A DNA stretch of 64,000 bases, taken from JAFEDN01 sp963844565 (GTDB lineage: Bacteria; Pseudomonadota; Gammaproteobacteria; Coxiellales; Coxiellaceae). The notes under the pieces are model-generated. The model had not been told where the DNA came from. It ran no database searches and saw only the letters and a program-made list of their open reading frames with translations. The DNA lies in NCBI GenBank assembly GCA_963844565.1, contig CAWJON010000001.1, forward strand, positions 1 to 64,000, in the 5' to 3' direction. The position numbers were made by a program, and so were the translations under genes. Shown piece after piece: positions 35,226 to 43,966 of this stretch (positions are counted from its first letter, which is position 1; each line of letters begins with the position of its first letter).

Positions 35226-36258
35226 ACCGCATTTCTTTAGTTAATTTTTTAAAAATAAATTTCAGTAAACTATCACGTTCAGCACATAAATTACAGACCA
35301 GTATGGTAAGTTTAACGGTACGTCTTTTAACTTTAATTTCCTGACCACTTCGAAAATTAGGGTTTTTATACAGATTACGTAATGTTAATACGGCTAAACT
35401 TATCGCCCATAAAGCAAAGCGCCTGATGCCAGTTTGCTCCACCGGAATTAGCGAGGTGTAGTGCAAAGCATTTTCCAGATGGCCACATGCAATTGAAACC
35501 AAGTGACGCATGGCTTTTGCAAATTCCGCTTCTTGACTCCCCGGTTGCCAAGTTTTTAAATCAATACCCACTTGGTTAAATACGTCTCGGGGCAACCAAC
35601 AAACACCGCGGCTTCGGTCGTCCCAAAAATCTTTAAGGATATTGGTCATTTGTAAACCCTGACCAAAAGATACAGCGAACTCAGTTAATTGGCTACGCTT
35701 AGCTTCTATCGTTTGTGAATATTGGCAAAACAACTCTGTCAGCATTTCGCCAACAACACCTGCAACGTAATAACAGTAACGGTCTAATTCTTCCACGTTC
35801 GGAAGGCCAGCCAAACTAACTTCACGCTGATAATGCGGCATCCCGGTGGACATGATATTGACGCATCGGCAAAGGCTGGTTTGCTGCTCTCTAGAAAAAG
35901 ATTGCAAACACCGAATCACGGCCGGTAGGTTTTGAATTAAATTTTTTTCATCTGGTGAAGTATTTTTAGATAGATTTTCATATAGTCGTTCCGCAAAGAT
36001 TTGTACGGACATTTTTGCTGCCAATACCTGACGAAACTGTTCATGGAAATTTGCTTTTTCTGTAGTGGATAAGTTGTCATCATCTTCGATGGTGTCAGCT
36101 ATGCGACAAAGCAAGTAGGCATTGGTCACTACAGAGCATAAGGGTTCAGGTAATTCTGGAATGGTTAGCGCAAAGGTACGCGAAACACCCGGCAACAATT
36201 GTTTTTGACAAGCATAATCTGTCTCACAGTTATTAAGGATAGTAGCCGACTGTTCCAT
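35209..36258 (-). CDS. Squalene synthase (farnesyl-diphosphate farnesyltransferase)
   Basis: 349 residues, trans-isoprenyl head-to-head synthase that condenses two farnesyl diphosphates to squalene. Motifs: GVSRTFALTIPELP, the first Asp-rich site CRIADTIEDDD (55-61), YCYYVAGVVGEMLTELF, and the second site NILKDFWDDRSRGVCWLP. The single-protein SQS pattern (as in eukaryotes and some gammaproteobacteria) is closer than the HpnC/HpnD/HpnE three-gene system, whose other parts are absent here. First gene of the operon sqs-shc-hpnG-MFS. Ribosome site is weak (TCGCATGG context). Confidence 0.9.
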   Translation of the reverse strand: MEQSATILNNCETDYACQKQLLPGVSRTFALTIPELPEPLCSVVTNAYLLCRIADTIEDDDNLSTTEKANFHEQFRQVLAAKMSVQIFAERLYENLSKNTSPDEKNLIQNLPAVIRCLQSFSREQQTSLCRCVNIMSTGMPHYQREVSLAGLPNVEELDRYCYYVAGVVGEMLTELFCQYSQTIEAKRSQLTEFAVSFGQGLQMTNILKDFWDDRSRGVCWLPRDVFNQVGIDLKTWQPGSQEAEFAKAMRHLVSIACGHLENALHYTSLIPVEQTGIRRFALWAISLAVLTLRNLYKNPNFRSGQEIKVKRRTVKLTILVCNLCAERDSLLKFIFKKLTKEMRYEGKF

Positions 36259-36394
36259 GCGAAAAGACTACCTGATCTTTAAAAAGATAACAAGGCAAAG
36301 AAGCAGTCGACAGCAGTCGAATTCAAATTTTCACCCTATCAGCTCAATCGTCGTTGATGGGGGTAGACGACGTCACTCCGAAATGCTTTGGCGA

Positions 36395-36686
36395 AGCAGC
36401 TTACTTATAATGCCGAGATGAACCGATACGTCCTGCATAGCTTTGTTCAGCGCATCCGCCAACAAGCTTTGCAACGGGTGTCAGTGGAGATGTTTTCGCG
36501 CGCAGCGAAGCCAATTCGGAAAGGAGTTTAGCATGATAAAAGTTCACTAGGCACAATGACGCTTACGAAGTATTGCACCCGCTATTTATGGCGCAGCAAG
36601 CACGAAAACATCTCCACTGACGGGCCCCGTTTAGACAATCTTGCGAGTAGGCGGATGTCGCTGAACAAAGCGGAGTCGGTTTAGTT
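36395..36686 (+). repeat. Nested inverted-repeat element, complete (copy D)
   Basis: Outer arms 36440-36460 and 36650-36671 and inner arms 36480-36499 and 36603-36621, with linkers that also pair partly (aacggg with cccgtt). In all, the arms span about 70 bases each around a loop of about 100 bases. No coding sequence. Bases 36259-36394 hold nothing else recognisable. Confidence 0.9.
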
Positions 36687-36706
36687 ATTGAATTTAAGGA
36701 TCGGTT

Positions 36707-37552
36707 TCAATTTAAATATTCTGGGGCCTTGGGTAAAGCGGCAAAGTCATCTGGATCATGTTGGATAATCAGCTGCGCATGAGTGTCCTGCAAAATTTTA
36801 TCTACACGGGCCATGGATGTCAGCGTTTCGGTACGACTGGTATTAAAAGTAGGTACGAGCTTATGCGTATAAGCTTGGCGAGTGTGATACAAATCACCCG
36901 ACAAAATAATAGTTCCTTTATGAGGTAATTCCACTTTTAATGATTCATGCCCAGGCGTATGACCTGGTGTCGACAACATTTCTACCACGCCATCACCAAA
37001 AACATCGTAATCACCGTTCAATAGAATTTTATGTTTATCTTTTAAAAAAGCATAGGTACTGTCTAAGGTTCCCGTTGGCGTAGGTCTTTTCTGAAGATAC
37101 TCATATTCCGGACGTTGCATTATAAATGTAGCATTTGGGAATAAACTGAGGTTTCCTACATGGTCAAGATGCGCATGAGAGATTCCAACAAATTTTATAT
37201 CATTCGGAATTAAACCAATTTGCTTTAATTGATCTGCTAATGAAACAGGTACAGTAAATATTACACCGAGTTTATCATCTTTGAGTGGGTGATTGAGGTA
37301 TTGATCGCCCAATCCCAAATCCCACAGCATCCATCCTTTCGGATCTTTAATTAAAAAACATGGCGCCGCTAAACGCATCGGTTGGTGAGGGGAATAGAAG
37401 TTAGTGTCAGAAAAGGAAGAAAAATCGTGAAAATCAATATATCCACAATTAAGCACATACAAACGGACATCTACGGGTTTCGCATAACTTAAAGTTAAAG
37501 CAAAAAAAGTGATAACAAAGCTCGTAGCTAACAATAATAATTTGTTTAACAT
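36707..37552 (-). CDS. Exported metallo-beta-lactamase-fold hydrolase (AHL lactonase-like)
   Basis: 281 residues with a signal peptide (MLNKLLLLATSFVITFFALT..., cleavage near SYA-KPV), so probably periplasmic. Zinc motif SHAHLDHVGN (HxHxDH) followed by TPGHTPGHESL, LSGDLYHT and a C-terminal QHDPDDF. The N-terminal layout (LYVLNCGYIDFHD) resembles the AttM/AiiA-type N-acyl homoserine lactonase group. The substrate may be another lactone or ester. The leader upstream of the ATG shares a 16-base block with the leader of the gene at 26263. Confidence 0.8.
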   Translation of the reverse strand: MLNKLLLLATSFVITFFALTLSYAKPVDVRLYVLNCGYIDFHDFSSFSDTNFYSPHQPMRLAAPCFLIKDPKGWMLWDLGLGDQYLNHPLKDDKLGVIFTVPVSLADQLKQIGLIPNDIKFVGISHAHLDHVGNLSLFPNATFIMQRPEYEYLQKRPTPTGTLDSTYAFLKDKHKILLNGDYDVFGDGVVEMLSTPGHTPGHESLKVELPHKGTIILSGDLYHTRQAYTHKLVPTFNTSRTETLTSMARVDKILQDTHAQLIIQHDPDDFAALPKAPEYLN

Positions 37553-37589
37553 TTTAATATCCTACAAGTAAGCCCGTAACTTTACGTAT

Positions 37590-37874
37590 CTACTCAGGTA
37601 GTTGATAAAACACTTCGCCGGTCTTAATCATACCTAAATCATTGCGCGCATGGTCTTCAATGGCTTCCGTGCCATTTTTTAGATCTTTAATTTCTGCGGA
37701 TAGCGCGTCGTTACGTTGACTCCACTCATTATTTACCACGATTTCATGGTTAAGCTGCTGATGCGTACGCCAAATGCTGCTAATGCCTCCAGGGGCAAAC
37801 CAAATCTGGTATTGTAATAACAAAAGAAGAGGCGCCAACAGCCATGTAAGCGAGTTCTTAGGAATCACCTTCAT
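37590..37874 (-). CDS. ftsB: Cell division protein FtsB
   Basis: 94 residues: short cytoplasmic start, one membrane helix (WLLAPLLLLLQYQIWFA, about 11-27), then a coiled coil (HQQLNHEIVVNNEWSQRN...). The C-terminal ARNDLGMIKTGEVFYQL is the family signature (..LGMI..GE.F). It links FtsL and FtsQ in the divisome. Its ATG overlaps the eno stop by 4 bases, the common eno-ftsB arrangement. Confidence 0.93.
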   Translation of the reverse strand: MKVIPKNSLTWLLAPLLLLLQYQIWFAPGGISSIWRTHQQLNHEIVVNNEWSQRNDALSAEIKDLKNGTEAIEDHARNDLGMIKTGEVFYQLPE

Positions 37875-39148
37875 TTTTTATATGCCCCCCATCCGGCATA
37901 GATTGCTTTGTTGCCAAGTTCTTGCTCAATTTGCAGCAGGCGATTGTACTTTGCAACCCGATCAGATCGACATAACGAGCCAGTTTTAATTTGTCCGGCA
38001 GAAGTAGCAACTGCTAAATCAGCAATGGTTGTATCCTCCGTTTCGCCAGAGCGATGAGAAATAACCGTACCATATCCTGCTTGTTTAGCCAAACCGGTAG
38101 TTTCTAACGTTTCGGTTAAAGTGCCAATTTGGTTCAGCTTAATTAAAATGGCATTCGCAATTTTGTCTTCTAATCCCTTGCGAAAAATTTGTGGGTTGGT
38201 AACAAATATATCATCTCCAACCAATTGAACCTTTTTACCCAATACTCGGGTTAATTCTTGCCAGCCTGACCAATCATTCTCACTTAACCCATCTTCCAAG
38301 GATAATATTGGATACCGAGAAACCCAATCCGCCATTTTTTGGATAAATTCTTGGGTAGTGAGCGATAAATTCTCCGAAGAAAGTACATATTTACCTTCAC
38401 GATAAAATTCTGAGCTTGCCAAATCCAATCCTAGATAAATTTGTTTTCCCGGCTCAAATCCCGCATCTTGGATTGCCAACATGATGAGATCTAAAGCCGC
38501 TTCATTACTGGGTAGATCAGGAGCAAAACCACCTTCATCGCCTACACCAGTCGACAATCCTTTTTGCTGTAATCGTTTCTTTAAAGCATGAAATGTTTCT
38601 GCACCATAACGCAATGCTTCTGCAAAGGTAGGGGCGCCAACAGGTAAAATTAAAAATTCTTGAATATCGATATTATTCGTAGCATGTGCGCCACCATTGA
38701 TAACATTCATCATTGGAACAGGCAAGGTAAAAGGACCATCATCGCCCAAGTAACGATAGAAAGATAAACCAGCTTCTTTTGCAGCCGCATAAGCAATTGC
38801 CAAAGAAACACCCAAGGTAGCATTGGCGCCTAATCGACTTTTATTAGGAGTGCCGTCTAAGGAAATCATTAGCTGATCTAATTCTTCTTGAGCTTGTGGA
38901 TCTTTACCCATTAAAGCAGCACGAATTTCGCCGTTAATATTGTGCAATGCTTTTAATACACCTTTTCCGCCGTAACGTTTTTTATCGCCGTCACGAAGTT
39001 CCAAAGCTTCTTTGGTTCCTGTAGATGCGCCTGAAGGGACGCTCGCATAACCGGAAATACCGGAATTTAAAGTCACTTTTACGTGAATGGTTGGATTTCC
39101 GCGCGAATCTAAAATTTCTCGCCCTAAGATATTTTGTATGGTGCTCAT
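37871..39148 (-). CDS. eno: Enolase
   Basis: 425 residues; interconverts 2-phosphoglycerate and phosphoenolpyruvate. Motifs: ILDSRGNPT, VPSGASTGTKEALELRDGD, GDEGGFAPDL, SLEDGLSENDW (metal ligands) and the signature LIKLNQIGTLTET. Ends with SHRSGETEDTTIADLAVA, as in all enolases. Ribosome site AAGGAAAAAAT before the ATG. Confidence 0.98.
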   Translation of the reverse strand: MSTIQNILGREILDSRGNPTIHVKVTLNSGISGYASVPSGASTGTKEALELRDGDKKRYGGKGVLKALHNINGEIRAALMGKDPQAQEELDQLMISLDGTPNKSRLGANATLGVSLAIAYAAAKEAGLSFYRYLGDDGPFTLPVPMMNVINGGAHATNNIDIQEFLILPVGAPTFAEALRYGAETFHALKKRLQQKGLSTGVGDEGGFAPDLPSNEAALDLIMLAIQDAGFEPGKQIYLGLDLASSEFYREGKYVLSSENLSLTTQEFIQKMADWVSRYPILSLEDGLSENDWSGWQELTRVLGKKVQLVGDDIFVTNPQIFRKGLEDKIANAILIKLNQIGTLTETLETTGLAKQAGYGTVISHRSGETEDTTIADLAVATSAGQIKTGSLCRSDRVAKYNRLLQIEQELGNKAIYAGWGAYKK

Positions 39149-39218
39149 CTATTTTTTCCTTAGTAAGAAGCCGAATCCCGCCAGTATAGTGGGAACCCAT
39201 TATTGCGTCTATAGGTAT

Positions 39219-40070
39219 TTATGGGGCGAAACAATTGACGTGGTTTTCCAGCCAAGGGGTGGATTTAACTATACGATCGATTTGAATAAGCGTTTTTAAT
39301 AAAATTTCGATTTTATTCAGGGGTAAATTGTTAGGACCATCACTCAGGGCTTGATCAGGATTCGGATGGGTTTCCATAAAAATACCTGCAATACCCGCTG
39401 CAACTGCGGCTCTTGCCAACACAGGAATAAATTCCCTTTGCCCACCAGAAGTTGTTCCGTTGCCGCCAGGCAATTGTACTGAATGAGTGGCATCAAACAC
39501 CACCGGGCAACCCGTTTCACGCATGATGGCTAAAGAGCGCATATCAGAAACTAAATTATTATAGCCGAATGAAACGCCGCGTTCGCATACCATTATTTGC
39601 TGATTTCCTGTTGAACGAGCTTTCTCAACCACATTTTTCATGTCCCAGGGAGACAAAAATTGTCCCTTTTTAATATTGACCGGGAGATTGCAAGCCGCAA
39701 CTTTTAAAATAAAATTGGTTTGTCGACATAAAAAAGCGGGAGTCTGCAGTACATCTACTACCGATGCGACTTCTTGCAAAGGCGTATCTTCATGGACGTC
39801 CGTGATTACGGGAATCCCCAAATCTTTTTTTACTTTTTGTAAAATCGCCATACCTTTTTCTAATCCCAATCCGCGAAAACTGTTAGATGAAGAACGATTT
39901 GCTTTATCAAAAGAAGCTTTAAAAATAAAGGGAATGGATAATCGTTGTGTGATTTCTTTCAGCTTGCCCGCGGTATACATCACCAATTCTTCGCTTTCGA
40001 TAACACAAGGTCCTGCAATTAGAAATAAAGGTTGATCTAGTCCAACGTTAAAGTGGTTCAGTTGCATCAT
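39219..40070 (-). CDS. kdsA: 3-deoxy-8-phosphooctulonate (Kdo-8-P) synthase
   Basis: 283 residues; condenses PEP and arabinose 5-phosphate to Kdo-8-P for lipopolysaccharide inner core. Motifs: LIAGPCVIES, FKASFDKANRSS, FRGLGLEKGM, TDVHEDTPLQ, FLCRQTNF and FDATHSVQLPGG. It starts within the 3' end of the pyrG reading frame (overlap about 23 bases). The presence of Kdo synthesis supports a Gram-negative cell with LPS. Confidence 0.97.
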   Translation of the reverse strand: MMQLNHFNVGLDQPLFLIAGPCVIESEELVMYTAGKLKEITQRLSIPFIFKASFDKANRSSSNSFRGLGLEKGMAILQKVKKDLGIPVITDVHEDTPLQEVASVVDVLQTPAFLCRQTNFILKVAACNLPVNIKKGQFLSPWDMKNVVEKARSTGNQQIMVCERGVSFGYNNLVSDMRSLAIMRETGCPVVFDATHSVQLPGGNGTTSGGQREFIPVLARAAVAAGIAGIFMETHPNPDQALSDGPNNLPLNKIEILLKTLIQIDRIVKSTPWLENHVNCFAP

Positions 40071-41714
40071 CTCGAATCCTATATGTAATTTCTTGTTGTT
40101 GATCTAAAGCTGCATTAATAAAACCAGTGAATAAGGGATGACCACGACGGGGCGTAGAGGTAAACTCAGGATGAAATTGGCATCCGATAAACCAAGGATG
40201 ATCGGGTAATTCAATCATTTCTACTAATTTTTGATCGGCGGAACGCGCTGAAATTTTCATGCCTGACGGCTTCAATTCTAGGCACATAATGATTATTTAC
40301 TTCGTAACGATGCCGGTGACTTTCAACAATGCTATTTTTTCCATAAAGTTGTCGGGCTAAAGAATCAACTTGAAGGTAACAAACTTGTCCGCCTAATCGC
40401 ATCGTTCCGCCTAAATCACTTTTTTCACTGCGCTGTTCAATTTGGCCATCATGATCTAACCATTCACTCACCAATGCGATAACCGGTGCATGAGTGGCAA
40501 GATCAAACTCCGTGCTGTTTGCATCACGAAGCCCTAATTGATGACGCGTAAATTCAATAATCGCAATTTGCATTCCTAGACAGATACCTAAAAAAGGAAT
40601 CTTATGTTCACGCGCAAATTTTGTGGCTAAAATCATGCCTTCTGATCCTCGCGGACCGAATCCACCCGGGATCAAAATACCATCCATCTCTCTCAAGCTA
40701 TCTACTCCGTTTTGCTCCAGTGTTTCAGCATCGACATAAATAATATTGACACGAGAATGAGATTTGAATTCCGGCATGAACCAATGCTTCAATCAAAGAT
40801 TTATAAGAATCGGTAAAATCGGTATATTTTCCAACCATAGCAATTTTAACTTCATGTTGCGGATGTTTTAATGAAAACACCACTTGCTTGCCATTCAGCT
40901 AAATCTGCTTCATGCAGAGGTAGATTCAATTTATTTAAAATCCGCTCACCCAATCCTTCTTGCCACAACAACAGCGGAACTTCATAAATAGATTTGGCGT
41001 CAGGCAATGAAATAACATCAGGAATAGCTACATTGGTAAATAATGCAATTTTGTTGCGCTCGGACTCAGGAAGATTGTGGAGGAACGACAAACCAAAATA
41101 TCAGGCTGGATTCCTATAGAGCGCAATTCTTTAACTGAATGCTGAGTGGGTTTGGTTTTAGTTTCTTTGGTGGTTGCAATATAAGGCACAAGGGTTAAAT
41201 GAATAAACAAGGTTTGCTGAGGGCCAAGCCACATGCGCATTTGTCTAATGGCTTCAAAAAAAGGTAAAGACTCAATATCACCAACTGTGCCTCCAATTTC
41301 GACCAAGTGCGATATCAGCGTCGGCCGCTCCTTCTTTAATTTTAATTTGATTTCATCAGTAATATGGGGGATAACTTGCACGGTACTGCCTAAATAATCG
41401 CCCCGCCGTTCTTTGCGAATGACATCCGCATAAATCCGACCCGTAGTAAAATTATTTTTAGCGGTCATGGTGGTATTGACAAAGCGCTCATAATGTCCCA
41501 AGTCCAAATCAGTTTCAGCGCCATCTTCGGTGACAAAGACTTCGCCATGTTGAAACGGGCTCATGGTTCCAGGATCTACATTAATATAAGGATCCAATTT
41601 GATTAAAGTGACACGATACCCTTGAGATTCTAAAATAGCTCCCAATGAAGCAGATGTAATCCCTTTACCCAAGGAAGAAACAACTCCCCCTGTAATGAAA
41701 ATATATCTTGTCAT
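40048..41714 (-). pseudogene. pyrG: CTP synthase gene interrupted by four frameshifts
   Basis: CTP synthase converts UTP to CTP. The start is intact: MTRYIFITGGVVSSLGKGIT through DPYINVDPGTMSP and VEIGGTVGDIES. Frame changes then occur near 41080 (after DILVCRS), 40885 (after AEWQA), 40770 (after SLIEALVHAG) and 40275 (after EVNNHYV). Across all breaks the conserved protein can be read on in another frame, including VGKYTDFTDSYKS, FLGICLGMQ (glutaminase Cys) and CQFHPEFTSTP, and there are no other stops. As the region stands it cannot give a full-length enzyme. Either very recent gene loss or sequencing errors; the usual pyrG-kdsA-eno order shows this is the ancestral locus. Confidence 0.85.
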
Positions 41715-41786
41715 AATCGTGCCAGCCTCTTTTAAATATCCGACTATTATAATTCAGTTTCTAATAAAAAGCAGCCAAAAACGACA

Positions 41787-43211
41787 TTATCTCTTGGTAT
41801 AATGATCTGCAATCACACTGGCTATACAAGCTGTCAGCCTTTCGACCATATCCAAATGTAAAAATTCGTTAGGCCCGTGCGCGCTGGAGTCAGGACCTAA
41901 CACGCCCGTTATTAAAAATTGTGCTTCCGGGAACATTTTTCCGAGCATCGCCATAAAAGGGATAGTGCCACCCTCGCCCCAATACGCAGCGGGTTCGCCA
42001 AAAAACTTTTTTGAAGCGCGCTCGTTGGCCTCATCCAGCCATTTAGCGAGCAAAGGGGCCTGCCAACCCGACGCACGGTCGGTACATTGAAATGCAACAT
42101 TGGCAAAGTATGGCGAATCTGCTTCTAAAGTTTCGGTTAACACCTGAGCCGCACGGTCAGGATCAACGCCAGGAGGTATACGAATCGATAACTTCACAGC
42201 GAGATTGGGAACTGTGACATTACCTCCCTGTATTAAATTGGGTAACCCTTCTATGCCGATAATAGATAAGGCGGGGCGCCAGGTTCGATTTAAAATAAGT
42301 TCTGAAAGATCGGTGCTCACAGCACGGGTATTGTCTTTAAACGGATAATCGTCAAGAATTTGATCCCCTAAGATTTGAGCAGTTTTAATAGCCTGTTCTT
42401 TGTATTGCTCAGGGATAATAACTTGCAATTCATCTAATTTCATTTTTCCTGTTTGTAGATTTTCGATGCGCGCCAACAGCAATTGAAGAATGTGAAAAGC
42501 CGAGGGAACCACGCCGCTGCCTACGCCCGAATGCAGACCTTTTCTTAAAACCTCTATGCGCAAAACACCATTGATCAAACCTCTTAATGAAGTTGTGCTC
42601 CACAGTTGCCCATAGTTACCACATCCGGAATCTAAACAAATAATAAAGTTAGGTTTACCAATTTTTTCGGCGAGTTTTTCTAAATAGAAGGACAAGTCAG
42701 TACTTCCACTTTCTTCACAAGCTTCGATCAAAATAACACAACGAGCATGGGGAATCTTATGACGCTGCAAGGTTGCAATAGCAGTTAAAGATGCAAAGGC
42801 TGAATATCCATCATCCGCGCCTCCTCGTCCGTACAATCTACCTTCTCGGATAACGGGCTTCCAAGGACCAAGATCTGCATCCCAACCGCGCATTTCAGGT
42901 TGTTTGTCCATATGTCCATAAAGAAGGATCGTCTCAGAGTTTGCACCAGGGATGTCAATAAAAAGCAGTGGCGTACGCCCCTCTTCTTCAAAAACGGAAA
43001 TTTCCATGCCTTTAATTTTTTGCTGAGAACACCAATCGACAATGAGTTTCATGGCTTTGTCCATGTATCCGTGAGCTTTCCATTCCGGGTCAAAAGCAGG
43101 AGATTTATTTGGAATAGTAATATATTCTTGTAATTTAGGAACAATATCTTTCTGCCAAGTTTGGCTGATTTCAGGAAAACCCTTACTTAACAAATCGTCG
43201 TTCTTTGACAT
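41787..43211 (-). CDS. M20 family metallopeptidase (dipeptidase-like)
   Basis: 474 residues from the ATG at 43211, which has better spacing from TTTGGAGA than the ATG at 43217. Motifs of di-zinc M20 peptidases: LLYGHMDKQPE (His, Asp), GRGGADDGYSA, EACEESGS (catalytic and metal Glu), and the dimerisation domain starting around KGLHSGVGSG; a late His in GPDSSAHGPNEF. Length and domain order fit the carnosinase-like dipeptidases. Probably cytoplasmic amino-acid scavenging. Exact substrate unknown. Confidence 0.9.
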   Translation of the reverse strand: MSKNDDLLSKGFPEISQTWQKDIVPKLQEYITIPNKSPAFDPEWKAHGYMDKAMKLIVDWCSQQKIKGMEISVFEEEGRTPLLFIDIPGANSETILLYGHMDKQPEMRGWDADLGPWKPVIREGRLYGRGGADDGYSAFASLTAIATLQRHKIPHARCVILIEACEESGSTDLSFYLEKLAEKIGKPNFIICLDSGCGNYGQLWSTTSLRGLINGVLRIEVLRKGLHSGVGSGVVPSAFHILQLLLARIENLQTGKMKLDELQVIIPEQYKEQAIKTAQILGDQILDDYPFKDNTRAVSTDLSELILNRTWRPALSIIGIEGLPNLIQGGNVTVPNLAVKLSIRIPPGVDPDRAAQVLTETLEADSPYFANVAFQCTDRASGWQAPLLAKWLDEANERASKKFFGEPAAYWGEGGTIPFMAMLGKMFPEAQFLITGVLGPDSSAHGPNEFLHLDMVERLTACIASVIADHYTKR

Positions 43212-43225
43212 TAACATTCTCCAAA

Positions 43226-43966
43226 TTAATGGCCCTCATGATATAACAATTTTTTCCCCGCGGGAATAAGGTAGGCATTTTCTTTGGGAGAGAATAATAA
43301 ATGGTAAAAAATCCAGATAAACAAATAATCTAGGAAAAAACTAATCAAAGCGTCACTGAAAAAATGATCACCTTGGGCAACTCGTTCAATAACCATCAAA
43401 ACGCCGAATAGGGTGACACCAAAAAAAATCCATTTTTTACGCCGAATAACAAACAGCAAAGCCAAATAACAAAAAACATTAGCCGTTTCACCTGAACTGA
43501 ACGAACAATTGCGTTTACATTCCTGACTAATTACCCATGGCGGTGTAAACTGTTTGCCTCCACCAAAGTTTACAGTTTGATAGGGCCGGGCTCTTCCCCA
43601 ATGTGATTTTAATATTTCATTAACGATAAGCCCAGGAACCAGCGAGAAACAAATGAGTAGAAACAGACAGACTTTAATATTGACATAATTTTGAATTTTC
43701 TCAAAAAATATCCCCAAGATTAGCAACAAAGCAAGCACCGTTAAAAAAGCCCAGGTAAACCATTCAAAGAAAAATCGGAAATAATTTAAATGCCATTTAA
43801 TGTATTGTTTTTTTAAAATAAAATGATCAGTTTGAAAAAAAAGATGACTTATCTTTATGTCCATTTGCGGTAAAAATAAAAAGAATAACGAGAAAAGAAT
43901 GAATAATATCAAAATTATTATAAAACAGCTTCTAGACAGAATAAGCAAACTACTATTTTTTTTCAT
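43226..43966 (-). CDS. PAP2-family membrane phosphatase (lipid phosphatase)
   Basis: 246 residues from the ATG at 43966, which follows AAGGATTTTTGGGAA and overlaps the preceding gene by 14 bases (the frame runs back to 44002). Several membrane helices and the PAP2 motifs KSHWGRARPYQ, CSFSSGETAN and RVAQGDHFFSDAL; Glu replaces the His of the usual SGH in motif 2, as in some lipid A/undecaprenyl phosphatases. Together with the next three genes it suggests removal of a lipid A phosphate and addition of a sugar. Confidence 0.82.
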   Translation of the reverse strand: MKKNSSLLILSRSCFIIILILFILFSLFFLFLPQMDIKISHLFFQTDHFILKKQYIKWHLNYFRFFFEWFTWAFLTVLALLLILGIFFEKIQNYVNIKVCLFLLICFSLVPGLIVNEILKSHWGRARPYQTVNFGGGKQFTPPWVISQECKRNCSFSSGETANVFCYLALLFVIRRKKWIFFGVTLFGVLMVIERVAQGDHFFSDALISFFLDYLFIWIFYHLLFSPKENAYLIPAGKKLLYHEGH

